DNA from: Dipteris shenzhenensis
Taxonomy: Eukaryota > Polypodiophyta > Polypodiopsida > Gleicheniales
DNA length: 64,000 bases
NCBI GenBank assembly: GCA_047967505.1
Contig: CM106538.1
Reading direction: 5' to 3' (one strand)
The notes below the pieces were generated by a model that saw only the letters and a program-made list of their open reading frames with translations, had not been told where the DNA came from and did not search any database. Position 1 is the first letter of the stretch, and the number at the start of each line of letters is the position of its first letter. Positions 40,601 to 45,438 of the stretch are shown piece by piece. A program made the position numbers and the translations under genes.

Positions 40601-42818
40601 ATCCTTCCTGGCAGCCCGAACCTTTGCTAATTCCTTTGCCTTATCCTTCAGTTGAGCCGTGGTGAGTTCCTCGGCTATCCATATCTTTGTCCCTTTCAGC
40701 TTGTGAGATTGTCGGAGAACTTTTATACGTATGTCTCGTGAGTTGAACGTAATGATAGCATGGCCATTACGTTGACCGATATGAACTACTCAAGCTTCAC
40801 CGTCATCATCTGGGTTGTCAGGATTGTCATCGGCATCTGCTGTCCAGTCAACAGTAGGCATGGCTGTTTGGACATGTGCTAAGGTATCACTAAAAGATTC
40901 ATCTTCTTTATACCATCCATCTGGAAGCCCCCCAATTCTGATTTTGAAAGCATTATCCTTTCTAGCTGCATGTTCTTTAATCTATTCCTGAATATCAGCT
41001 TTGTTGACCTTTGCATCAAACTCCATAGTCACTTCTTGCTTGGCTGTCTGCATTTCAGTATGAACTAGATTCTTGACTGCAGAGACTAGTTGGGGGGTAG
41101 GGGGGGAAGCATTGCATGACTTTATAACCTCGTCAATGACTTCCTTCTTACCAGGTCCTTTCAAGACTTGAATTCTAGCTATGGCATCTGTTAGCTGCAT
41201 CCTCAGCTCTCTCACTTGATCCTGTAGGAAGTAAATTTGCTCATGATATCCAAGAGTTGGTCGGTCAAAAAGACCACCTCATTCATATATATGTGCATAT
41301 GGGGAAGGCGTCCTGGCTGCCACTGTGGAGTATCTGGCTTTGTTATTGGAGGTTGCTGGAGTTGAAGGGGTTTTTGAAGAGGAGGAAGGTAGGTTGGGCC
41401 ATGCTTTGCTCGCCATATCTCTTGTTACCCCTTGGCTGAGCTAAACCCCTAGTTGGGCTGGGGGTTCAGCCTAGCTAGGGGTTCCTAATTCAAGAGCTTG
41501 CTACAACCAGCTAGTGGAGCAGGGAGCAGAAGCGGAACGGGAGCAAGAGGTACGGGTGTACGGGTACGGACGGGAGTGGGAGCAGGAGTAGGTACGGACG
41601 GGAGCGGGTGCGGGTACGGACGGGAGCAGGTACGGACGTGAGCGGGACGGGAGCATGTACAGGTACGAACTGGAGCGAGAGTAGGAGCAGGTACGGACGG
41701 GAGCGGGAGCAGATACTGTGGTTAGAGGAGCATTAAGTGGAAGACAGGGAGGCTATTCCTTGGCATCAGTACCATGGTGCCATTGGAAGAGTGGTATCTC
41801 TCCTTGTATGGGAGAGAGAACAATAAATAGGGAAAGGCCACCTTATGGTACACAAACTCGGGTGGTGGGCAAGCACATATGGCTGTCTACCTAGTTGTCC
41901 TTTTGAACGTGTGGTGAAGGTTGCGATGAAGTCCACGATCGACGGCTCCGAGTGCAGCATCGCTGGAAAAAATCAGGCACACAAATGGACATAGCGACCA
42001 TAGGTTAATTCACATTACAAATTAAATTAAGGACATACATGAAGCCTTAAGAAGGGTTAACCTGGCGAGGTGTTTGAATTAAGTGAAAACAAATAGGAGA
42101 GAACCGAGCAAACCCCTCTGTTATTTGATCTATGTTGATAGTGTTATGTTGATTTATTTCTTTGTAATAGCACTATGTGCTATCTATGCCTTTGTTTTTG
42201 GATTTCATGAGATGGTGTTTATTTACTCACATAGGTCTTTATGCATAAGCATAAGCAATGAATCTACTACTCCCTTTACAGAGATCTTTATCCTTAACAC
42301 AATTACCTGTTGAAACCTCGTCATCCTATGTGTAGACATTGAAATATCTGATAGAGAAGCATTAGCTCTTCCTTAGCACTTGATTCCATATAAGAAAGTA
42401 CATTTGCAAGGGGATCCACAAAAGCTTTGTGCACCTTACATTGCTAATGTCAGTTGTTCTATTTCTATATGCTAGTTTTTTCCTTCTTGTTTTAATTTAA
42501 AATTCACTACTTTTCTGGTGTGCTTGTGTTGGGGGGACTACAGTGTCCTCTACTGAATGTGAGCTATTGCCAACCCTCAGAAGCTAACAAAGAAACAAAT
42601 CAGAGCCTGGTGAGATAGTTTTTGGCCCAGTTTATTGTTTTCATTATAGCACTGTCCCCACAGACTCATACCTATTGAAGCTCTATGATCATGTTATTGA
42701 ATTGACTATGCATATTTTAGTAGTCTTGATTCCAACAATGTGTATAGTGATTTTATATCAGGTGGTGCTTGCATACAATTCCCTCGGATGGAATCGCACA
42801 GAATACATCCGCATTCCG
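2629..42818 (+). CDS. Alpha-mannosidase (GH38), plant vacuolar/lysosomal type; 12 internal exons
   Basis: Glycoside hydrolase family 38 enzymes trim alpha-linked mannose from N-glycans and act in acidic compartments (vacuole, apoplast). Exons: 2629-2717, 2837-3011, 3650-3769, 3921-4004, 4110-4181, 4354-4467, 14905-15005, 15106-15199, 15314-15481, 21081-21170, 42544-42609, 42762-42818. Joined they are open for 410 codons. Visible family hallmarks are WQIDPFGHS (family nucleophile Asp at 2964-2966), [33 protein letters not shown] and [10 protein letters not shown] (family zinc-ligand His region at 15401-15409). The N-terminal His/Asp zinc pair and the C-terminal half lie outside. All introns but one are GT-AG. 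Four introns are swollen by retroelements. The open frame and intact motifs argue for a functional gene, but the downstream exons are unseen. Confidence 0.9.
2837..3011 (+). CDS. Alpha-mannosidase exon 2 (catalytic nucleophile)
   Basis: Encodes [17 protein letters not shown] and, further on, [15 protein letters not shown]. The Asp of IDPFGH (2964-2966) corresponds to the family's catalytic nucleophile and zinc ligand. Acceptor tttcag at 2831-2836, donor gtttgt at 3012. Confidence 0.93.
3650..3769 (+). CDS. Alpha-mannosidase exon 3
   Basis: Forty codons in phase 0 encoding [18 protein letters not shown] followed by [12 protein letters not shown]. Acceptor ttttgcag, donor GTAGAT. An antisense open frame across it is only a shadow. 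Confidence 0.92.
3921..4004 (+). CDS. Alpha-mannosidase exon 4
   Basis: Twenty-eight codons, beginning [18 protein letters not shown] and ending DTPVQ. This is the family's PP(E/S)GF segment. Acceptor gtctacag, donor GTACTT. Confidence 0.9.
4110..4181 (+). CDS. Alpha-mannosidase exon 5
   Basis: Twenty-four codons, [17 protein letters not shown] and then VATAQNQ. Acceptor aaaacag, donor GTATGC. It matches the conserved QDDPLLFDYN block of plant alpha-mannosidases. Confidence 0.92.
4220..4310 (+). pseudogene. Decayed tandem copy of the exon 6 acceptor region
   Basis: This stretch repeats 4325-4415 at an offset of 105 bp. It includes 3' intron sequence, the acceptor and the first ~19 codons of exon 6. 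In this copy the acceptor cag has become cat (around 4252) and three conserved residues are altered. The downstream copy keeps a working acceptor and the conserved protein. It reads as a tandem duplication whose first copy has been silenced by splice-site loss. Confidence 0.85.
4354..4467 (+). CDS. Alpha-mannosidase exon 6
   Basis: Thirty-eight codons including [16 protein letters not shown] and [10 protein letters not shown]. The acceptor is tgtcag at 4348-4353. The donor is GC (4468-4469, context aag|gcatgt), not GT. Exon 7 continues the protein exactly (NK|DGRVN), so the GC donor is needed. Confidence 0.9.
4643..4985. repeat. Imperfect tandem duplication (~170 bp units)
   Basis: Two diverged copies, roughly 4643-4800 and 4802-4985. 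They share phrases such as gagatccctatccttgtg, tggccttgaa, and the endings cacatttcatttcgcatca and catatttcattttctatca. They lie in intron 6 with no coding content. Confidence 0.5.
7493..7859 (-). repeat. 3' LTR of gag-only element 1
   Basis: Nearly the same sequence as 12156-12520. On the + strand it runs from TGTTGAAACC to ATTCCCAACA. Confidence 0.92.
8167..9033 (-). CDS. Copia-type Gag (UBN2-like) of gag-only element 1
   Basis: 288 codons, ATG at 9033. N-terminal motif [15 protein letters not shown], then [18 protein letters not shown] and [13 protein letters not shown], all typical of the gag polypeptide of copia elements. Gag forms the particle that packages element RNA. Near the C-terminus are two zinc-knuckle-like stretches, each lacking one Cys ([15 protein letters not shown] and [15 protein letters not shown]). 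A segment around ESS...SIEKSVA is tandemly repeated. The frame is intact, but the lost ligands suggest decay or a changed RNA-binding role. It is homologous to the gag at 23108-23893. Confidence 0.9.
   Translation of the reverse strand: MNTHTVIDKFNGQGFHTWQTKIKFHLMKHNLWSLVKGKESSSSSIEKSVASEKGKESSYSSIEKSVALEPHHLEQAFSIIALGLGDNYLHHISDLEDPAESWAILDHLFGASNKHSKLSLKIGFFELELKSGAPLDAHINKMRSLMNQLASIQSPVTQDDAMAVLLKSMPEEYDNLVTTLKYGPDPKFEGIISALREEERKKDKRTDNKSELTLATEFKRITFQVGKHCGKNNHDNEKDCFRIKPCGICRKNGHSKRNRFSNKNSGNMVVEEVPKAQAFFMEDKDYVF
8827..8934 (-). repeat. In-frame ~54-bp tandem duplication inside gag
   Basis: The phrase ggcaactgacttttctattg and its flank occur twice, about 54 bp apart. This doubles the peptide [13 protein letters not shown] without breaking the frame. 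Confidence 0.8.
9463..9698 (+). repeat. LTR copy 1 of the three-LTR element
   Basis: TGTTGAGAG...TTTTGTCA. It contains a TATA-like gctataaagg at 9551-9560 and, just after it, a run of plant-telomere-like units (ccctaaccctaaccctaaat). Confidence 0.9.
9699..9710 (+). promoter_or_regulatory. Primer-binding site (initiator Met tRNA)
   Basis: TGGTATCAGAGC immediately after LTR 1 is the common plant complement to the 3' end of initiator methionine tRNA. It sets the element's orientation as +. Confidence 0.9.
10910..11360 (+). repeat. Degenerate array of CCACGTCA / CACATCATC motifs
   Basis: Inside the non-coding element, short motifs such as gccacgtca, tgacacgtc, gccatgtcag and cacatcatc recur every 10-20 bp. 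The array is rich in ACGT cores, which plant bZIP factors can bind. No reading frame is conserved across it. Confidence 0.6.
11595..11853 (+). repeat. LTR copy 2 of the three-LTR element
   Basis: Begins after gatcttgagggaagg and ends ttttgtca. It carries gctataaagg but a degraded telomere-like run. Confidence 0.9.
11893..12124 (+). repeat. LTR copy 3 of the three-LTR element
   Basis: It lacks the gctataaagg segment: gcactac runs straight into gggttagatccc, a small internal deletion relative to copies 1 and 2. It is followed by the right-hand GGAAC. Confidence 0.9.
12142..12153 (-). promoter_or_regulatory. Primer-binding site of gag-only element 1
   Basis: On the minus strand this reads TGGTATTAGAGC, one change from the usual initiator-Met tRNA complement. 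It is adjacent to the 5' LTR. Confidence 0.8.
12156..12520 (-). repeat. 5' LTR of gag-only element 1
   Basis: The partner of 7493-7859, ending attcccaaca and followed by the duplication ATAGG. Confidence 0.92.
12761..14904. other. Remainder of intron 6, no gene recognised
   Basis: No supported gene. A short Cys-rich open frame on the minus strand (12974-13234) matches no family I know. The segment contains a CT microsatellite and ends in the acceptor catgctgcag before exon 7. Confidence 0.5.
13581..13619. repeat. (CT)n microsatellite
   Basis: About 19 uninterrupted CT dinucleotides, likely length-variable. Confidence 0.98.
14905..15005 (+). CDS. Alpha-mannosidase exon 7
   Basis: Encodes [18 protein letters not shown] and the following [12 protein letters not shown]. 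Acceptor gctgcag, donor GTAAGT. The last codon (Pro) is split with exon 8. Confidence 0.93.
15106..15199 (+). CDS. Alpha-mannosidase exon 8
   Basis: Encodes [20 protein letters not shown], then a stretch ending SSYYL. The exon starts with the third base of a Pro codon. Acceptor cttcag, donor GTGAGT. Confidence 0.93.
15314..15481 (+). CDS. Alpha-mannosidase exon 9 (zinc-ligand region)
   Basis: Fifty-six codons with [20 protein letters not shown] and [14 protein letters not shown]. The HHD at 15401-15409 holds the His that binds the catalytic zinc in this family. The acceptor gggtag is less pyrimidine-rich than its neighbours. Donor GTAAAA. Confidence 0.93.
15482..16135. other. 5' part of intron 9, no gene recognised
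   Basis: A 115-codon open frame crosses into the following repeat but has no recognisable domain. I treat it as chance. Confidence 0.5.
16136..16506. repeat. Tandem ~185-bp repeat, two full copies plus a split third
   Basis: Copies start near 16136 and 16321. They share gggctagctttgaaatccca, gatgttgtg, and later ccacttgacatagagctt. A third copy begins near 16487 (gggatagcttgaaag...) and is cut by the LINE at 16507. Its continuation, gctttgaaagttcccatag, reappears at the far side of the LINE near 20088. Confidence 0.75.
18261..18510 (+). mobile_element. Copia RNase H tail and LTR start inserted in LINE copy a
   Basis: Encodes [17 protein letters not shown] and ADIFTKALG, the copia RNase H C-terminus, with one stop. 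Then come a polypurine tract (ctcaagggggag) and an LTR start TGTTGAGATATCG at 18453. LINE ORF1 resumes on the far side, so this is an insertion or gene conversion patch. Boundaries are approximate. Confidence 0.75.
18509..19490 (-). pseudogene. LINE ORF1 (DUF4283-like plus CCHC knuckle)
   Basis: Nucleic-acid-binding protein of a plant L1-type LINE. An N-terminal segment ([19 protein letters not shown]) lies at 19224-19490. The PDLP...IDSYIPF part is near 19000-19100. A CCHC zinc knuckle, [14 protein letters not shown], precedes a basic stretch near 18770-18820, and a Ser/Pro/Arg-rich tail follows. The parts sit in different frames, so the gene is broken. Confidence 0.8.
19500..20090 (-). promoter_or_regulatory. 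Polypyrimidine 5' UTR of LINE copy a
   Basis: On the minus strand an almost pure C/T tract of ~590 nt stands before ORF1. The same kind of tract precedes ORF1 in LINE copy c (38660-39175), so it belongs to the LINE family and probably includes the internal promoter/leader. The long Pro/Ser-rich frame across it is a composition effect. Confidence 0.65.
20091..21080. other. 3' part of intron 9, no gene recognised
   Basis: AT-rich intronic sequence with no feature I can support. It ends in the acceptor gacattttag. Confidence 0.5.
21081..21170 (+). CDS. Alpha-mannosidase exon 10
   Basis: Thirty codons, [14 protein letters not shown] and then the segment ending STVFEQ. It continues exon 9 in register (GAAE|AETV). 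The next family residues (CPLLN) are found only at 42544. Donor GTATGT. Confidence 0.85.
21171..22359. other. Intron 10 start with CT-rich low-complexity tract
   Basis: 21560-22230 is pyrimidine-rich on the + strand with loose ~80-bp repetition around tcccca-gctggctgca and gttgcctc. Long frames on both strands reflect composition. No gene. Confidence 0.5.
22437..22704 (-). repeat. 3' LTR of gag-only element 2
   Basis: TGTTGGAGAAG...GATATCCCATCA on the + strand, near-identical to 24765-25032. Confidence 0.95.
23108..23893 (-). CDS. Copia-type Gag (UBN2-like) of gag-only element 2
   Basis: 261 codons, ATG at 23893, intact. N-terminus carries [18 protein letters not shown]. The core has [18 protein letters not shown] and [20 protein letters not shown]. 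At the C-terminus are two complete CCHC zinc knuckles, [14 protein letters not shown] and [14 protein letters not shown]. Gag would assemble particles and bind element RNA. Both knuckles are intact here, unlike the paralogue at 8167-9033. With no pol, movement would need enzymes from a partner copia element. Confidence 0.93.
   Translation of the reverse strand: MATFLNIDKFNGKGFHTWQMKVKFSLMRKNLWGLVKPALTSSSTASNARESLAPTRPTRDHAREEKAYGIIALGLGDDYIHHISDLESPSEAWQKLDIIFGASSHISKLSLKIAFFELKMTSGTPLAAHVNHMRSLMTQLASINSPITTDDAMAVLLKSMLEDYDHVVTTLKNLPNPTLEGLITALQEEERHKELRRGNDTAYAIKTQMGKFQPCKHCGKTNHLSKDCFKINPCKYCGKNNHHEKFCKAKKEATTKPETAN
24680..24719. repeat. (GAA)n/(GAT)n microsatellite
   Basis: About eight gaa then four gat units in the leader of gag-only element 2. 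A similar ttc-rich stretch lies at 60000-60030 in element 3. Confidence 0.95.
24753..24764 (-). promoter_or_regulatory. Primer-binding site of gag-only element 2
   Basis: Minus-strand TGGTATCAGAGC directly abuts the 5' LTR at 24765. Confidence 0.92.
24765..25032 (-). repeat. 5' LTR of gag-only element 2
   Basis: Partner of 22437-22704, followed by the duplication GAGAT. Confidence 0.95.
25481..25713 (+). repeat. Isolated 5' LTR-like segment with primer-binding site
   Basis: Starts TGTTGGAAATATTGG and ends at tttcaca. It is followed by tttggtatcag (25714-25724), a primer-binding site with the initiator-Met core. No gag or matching second LTR is found, so it looks like the 5' end of a truncated LTR element. 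Confidence 0.55.
25725..26149. other. Non-coding, probably leader of the truncated LTR element
   Basis: No domain is recognisable. Short open frames overlap in several phases without conservation. Confidence 0.4.
27270..27791 (+). repeat. 5' LTR of gypsy element 1
   Basis: TGTCATGTGC...GATGTGTCA, with a TATA box TATATAA at 27433-27439 as the likely promoter core. Confidence 0.96.
27433..27439 (+). promoter_or_regulatory. TATA box in 5' LTR
   Basis: TATATAAG within gagtctatataaggggccc. The 3' LTR has the variant TATATAAAG at 33619. Confidence 0.7.
27794..27805 (+). promoter_or_regulatory. Primer-binding site of gypsy element 1
   Basis: TGGTATCAGAGC, two bases after the LTR; matches initiator Met tRNA. 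Confidence 0.93.
28577..28683 (+). repeat. 20-21-bp tandem repeat in the gypsy leader
   Basis: Four to five copies of cgtacagtccacgtcagcga, the last degraded. The surrounding leader (28270-28570) is also full of cagcctgcg/cagcc phrases. The overlapping Arg/Pro-rich frames are not conserved protein. Confidence 0.9.
28862..33427 (+). pseudogene. Gypsy gag-pro-pol polyprotein with five in-frame stops
   Basis: One reading frame spans 1,522 codons without a frameshift. Gag from ATG 28862 ([14 protein letters not shown] knuckle [14 protein letters not shown] ~29808-29850). Protease active site as DPGSSHNF at 30071 (usual form D-S/T-G). RT with FLDDILVY at 31112. RNase H ([15 protein letters not shown]). 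Integrase with HHCC finger from His 32177 and catalytic Asp 32387, Asp ~32570-32578, Glu 32678. Chromodomain-like C-terminus 33280-33420 ([16 protein letters not shown]). Stops at 28937 TAG, 29552 TAA, 30026 TGA, 30053 TAG and 33134 TGA; all could arise by C-to-T change. Confidence 0.95.
33441..33455 (+). promoter_or_regulatory. Polypurine tract of gypsy element 1
   Basis: agaggagggggagta directly before the 3' LTR, the plus-strand primer site. Confidence 0.85.
33456..33977 (+). repeat. 3' LTR of gypsy element 1
   Basis: Same length as the 5' LTR (522 bp) with about 2% divergence, mostly C/T and G/A differences. Confidence 0.96.
34998..39175 (-). mobile_element. LINE copy c, minus strand, most complete copy
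   Basis: From the 3' end: T run 34998, 3' UTR with hairpins, C-terminal region 35100-35546, zf-RVT finger ([18 protein letters not shown]) 35625-35816, RT distal part 35836-36507, RT core 36658-37400 ([29 protein letters not shown]), endonuclease 37647-38460 ([22 protein letters not shown]), ORF1 N-terminus ~38465-38660, polypyrimidine 5' UTR to ~39175. The YADD-bearing part of RT is deleted near 36663, and most of ORF1 is lost at ~38465. No flanking duplication found. Confidence 0.88.
37647..38522 (-). pseudogene. LINE endonuclease fused to an ORF1 fragment
   Basis: An uninterrupted frame of 291 codons. It starts in ORF1 N-terminal sequence ([16 protein letters not shown]), jumps to the endonuclease ([20 protein letters not shown]) and ends in the region before RT. 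Residues of the apurinic endonuclease fold are visible in SDHFPV. The fusion is a deletion product. Confidence 0.8.
39261..40164 (-). mobile_element. LINE copy d, 5'-truncated, with TSD
   Basis: T run, 3' UTR hairpins, C-terminal region and zf-RVT finger. It shares with LINE copy a the same abnormal junction into endonuclease sequence (GDFN region) near 40105. It is flanked by aaacgtctatgtctt (39248-39262) and aaacctctatgtctt (40165-40179), a 15-bp target duplication with one mismatch. Confidence 0.88.
40180..40528. other. Non-coding, purine-rich stretch
   Basis: A G/A-rich run (40250-40345) and nothing else I can support. Confidence 0.4.
40529..41290 (-). pseudogene. Coiled-coil/RRM ORF1-like protein, two stops
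   Basis: A single minus-strand frame, broken only by a TAG near 40982 and a TGA near 40789. The N-terminal part is heptad-like ([20 protein letters not shown]). Next come [19 protein letters not shown], an acidic linker, then [20 protein letters not shown] and [15 protein letters not shown], ending Lys-rich. Coiled coil plus a segment ending in K-L-K-G-T-x-I-x-I-x-E-x-L-T resembles L1-type ORF1 RNA-binding proteins of some non-LTR elements, and differs from the DUF4283/CCHC ORF1 of the other LINEs here. No linked endonuclease/RT was found. Confidence 0.55.
41545..41715 (-). repeat. GGTACGGACGGGAGC minisatellite
   Basis: About ten short units around ggtacggacgggagcggg, upstream of the minus-strand ORF1-like frame. 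It could be part of that element's 5' region. Confidence 0.85.
41716..42543. other. End of intron 10, no gene recognised
   Basis: AT-rich non-coding sequence ending in a G-interrupted but usable acceptor (ggggggactacag) before exon 11. Confidence 0.5.
42544..42609 (+). CDS. Alpha-mannosidase exon 11
   Basis: Twenty-two codons, [17 protein letters not shown] and then TNQSL. It matches the conserved CPLLNISYC block and follows exon 10 (VFEQ) in register. Donor GTGAGA. Confidence 0.93.
42762..42818 (+). CDS. Alpha-mannosidase exon 12
   Basis: Nineteen codons, [19 protein letters not shown], matching the family's VVYN(S/P)LGWKR block. Acceptor atatcag, donor GTCAGC. The next expected block (after I-P-V) is not found in the remaining 21 kb. 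Confidence 0.92.
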
Positions 42819-43437
42819 GTCAGCAAGTCTCTCTTTACCTAAACCCTTTTTCTCATTTTGAAGTAGTTGTAGTAATCAATCTGAAGGAATGGGCTGTTTT
42901 GTCCTTACTTGCATGGATGGAAATCCAATAAGTTGTGTGCTTTGGATGTTTATTGCATTCTTATAAATAAATAGTGTTACAGACAGTCATCAGAGGTATA
43001 GCAGCTTTTAGTAAGTTGGATTTACAGAAATGAAATTGTAATTTCCTCACATGAAAGAAACAAGAAATAGGAGTGGAGTGGAAATTTGCATGCTATGCAA
43101 GTGCATCACATTACATGCCATGCTTGAGTTGGTGGAAGGTCACAGGCTTAACTCTGTTATACAGTTGGTGGAAGTTTATAGGGTTACCTCTGTTATAGAG
43201 CTTATTTATTGGAAATTGCAAACCTGTTGTCTTGTGCAAGTACATGACTTTTGCATGCCATGGGGGGGTTGGTGGAAGGTTACTTGCTTACCTCTGTTAT
43301 AGAGCTTATGAAACGGAGTGAGTGAGCCAGTTGACTAGGGAGCTTATGCACATCGGGGACAGTTTAAGCATATAAATACTACTATTTTCAGTCCAATAAT
43401 CAAGTCAAGCAAGTGTCTGCTAAAATATCTGTTATGT
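42819..43437. other. Intron after exon 12, no gene recognised
   Basis: Contains a loose ~70-bp repeat around ttggtggaag and cacctctgttatagagctta (43125-43310). No coding signal. Confidence 0.5.
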
Positions 43438-43680
43438 TATGTGTGGCTATTTTGTGAGGCTGCAGCATTGGAAACGAATAGAAAAGTTCATGATACGTCA
43501 AAGCACATTGATACTCGCTACCATTTCATACGAGATCAGGTGGAGGAAGGGGCTATTTTGTCAGTTGATTGCTTATTTGAGGACCAAATAGAAGATTTGT
43601 ACACAAAATACTTGACTCATGAGAAGTTTAAAAATTTTAAGTCCTACCTATCTCTTTGTGACCTAGAGACCACCCAATGA
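43438..43680 (+). pseudogene. Copia RNase H tail fragment
   Basis: The C-terminus of copia RNase H (HIDTRYHFIRDQVEEGAI, later YTKYLTHEKF), ending at a stop. It is a third copia fragment in the window that starts near the same KHI-D/E motif. The upstream pol is absent. Confidence 0.8.
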
Positions 43681-44297
43681 CGAGTGCTAAAGTATATGGG
43701 TCATTGGGCTGGTATCACCAATGTATATATGATTGGATATATGTTCATATGAGGTATACATGGGTAGATGGTTAGGATAGGACCATAGAGTTCTATAGAG
43801 GGATCCTAAGTCCCTATGTGAATAGTCCTTATGGACTTAGTGCAACCCACCTAGGGCTCAAATGGGGTTACAGCTATCCAAGGAATAAACCTTTGTAGTT
43901 TGGGAGTAAATCTAGTTGAGCGATAACATTGTAGAAATGTGTATTGTACAACTTCCATGCATGTTGAGGGATTGCTCCCTTAAAGGAAATGGATCTTCTT
44001 AAAAACCTGAGGTTAAGTTTTCGCTGTGTATCAAACTTGGAAAATTGGAATACGGTACAAAGGGCTATTTGGGTGAGAGATTTGAAAGGGATGTTGAGAG
44101 TGAGCCTCCTATAGGCTGGTATGTAATGGGAGAAATACAAAAATGAATGAAGTGCATGGGGGCATCTCATGGCTCACACACTGCAGGTGTAGCATAAGTT
44201 AGGACATCAATGTGGTCGGACTTCTTTCACATTCCCAATGGCCTGCATATATGTAGGTGCCCGTGACATGGACACATGGCACCTCTCTGCACGGGTG
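43681..44297. other. Non-coding, no feature recognised
   Basis: Possibly copia LTR sequence after the RNase H fragment, but no second copy is available to test this. Confidence 0.35.
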
Positions 44298-44606
44298 GGT
44301 TACAATAGAAACATCCCTGACCACATGACGACAGGCGTTGACCACATGACGACAGGTGTTGACCACATGTTGACCATGTGTCAACACATGTCAGCCACAT
44401 GACACGAGGAGTTGACCACACGGGTTCATCTAGGCGTATTATCCGAGGCAACCATGCGTCGACACATGTCAACCACAGGTTGACACATGTCAACCACAGG
44501 TCAACTAGAAGTATCATGCCCAAGGTGATCTCATTGAGAGCTGCGCACATGGAGAGTGAGCTTAGCACATGGAGCAGTCAAGAGTATTTACAGTTACACA
44601 GTGGTT
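44298..44606 (+). repeat. 309-bp dispersed repeat, left copy (possible LTR part)
   Basis: Matches 56358-56666 from ttacaatagaaac to cacagtggtt. It contains ~22-bp subrepeats (ccacatgacgacaggcgttga) and cacatgtcaaccacaggt units whose copy number differs between the two. The right copy starts TGTTAC after a purine-rich stretch, as an LTR would. Confidence 0.8.
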
Positions 44607-45438
44607 CAGTGGTGCGGTGATCCAACTCACTTGCACATGGAGAATTTACACCATCCTGAGCAGAAGAGGCTAGCGAGTTAGGAAGTCAGGAAGTCGTTGT
44701 ACCCATCGAGAGATCCAGTGGTCCAACGGCTATCCTCAACAGCTAAGGAGATAAGAGGATGACCAATGGGAAGAAAGGGGGAGATTCTCAACGAAGAAAG
44801 GGACCCTTCAAGGCGGGGGATGAGGATGAAGGTGAAGGTGGAGAGGGGAGGGGACATTCAGCATTGAGCATTTGGAGTTCGGTACTGGAGCGGGAGAAAG
44901 GAGAGTGTGAGGAGAGATAGAGGCTGGAGCTATGAGCTTGCCAAGGAGAGAGTGTGGAGAGACGTGTGTGTACCCTTTGTCTACTATGGGATAGACCTAT
45001 GTGTTCTTGTGACTTGCGACTTGTGACCTGTAGACGTTGGTCCAATGATATGTACTTTGGCCATCTTGGTCACTTTCTCATTTTTCTTGTCTCTTCCCAA
45101 TATGGGGATTGTTCACTAGTGTATGATGAGATTTTCTTATTCTGCTTATGTTGTGGAGTTCTCATGTGATTGTCATTTAGCATAGTGCACTTGTACGTCG
45201 TTGTTCACTACAGTACAACATACGACCCTCGCACACCACCGGTGCACTCTGCTCGATCCATTGCAGTAGAGCATTGCAACACTCATGCTTCTCATGCCAA
45301 CGGCCTTTGGCCTCCGGTAACACCTCTAGAAGGATAGGAACCCCTCCCCTCAAACAGTTTATGGTGATCACGGTGGGACACTGTTGGTGTTGAGTAGCAC
45401 AAGTGAAGTGGTGATCTAGGGTCCTAGAGAGAGGTCTT
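44607..45438. other. Rest of putative left LTR and leader
   Basis: No coding signal. No convincing primer-binding site was found before the gag-like ATG at 45439. Confidence 0.4.
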
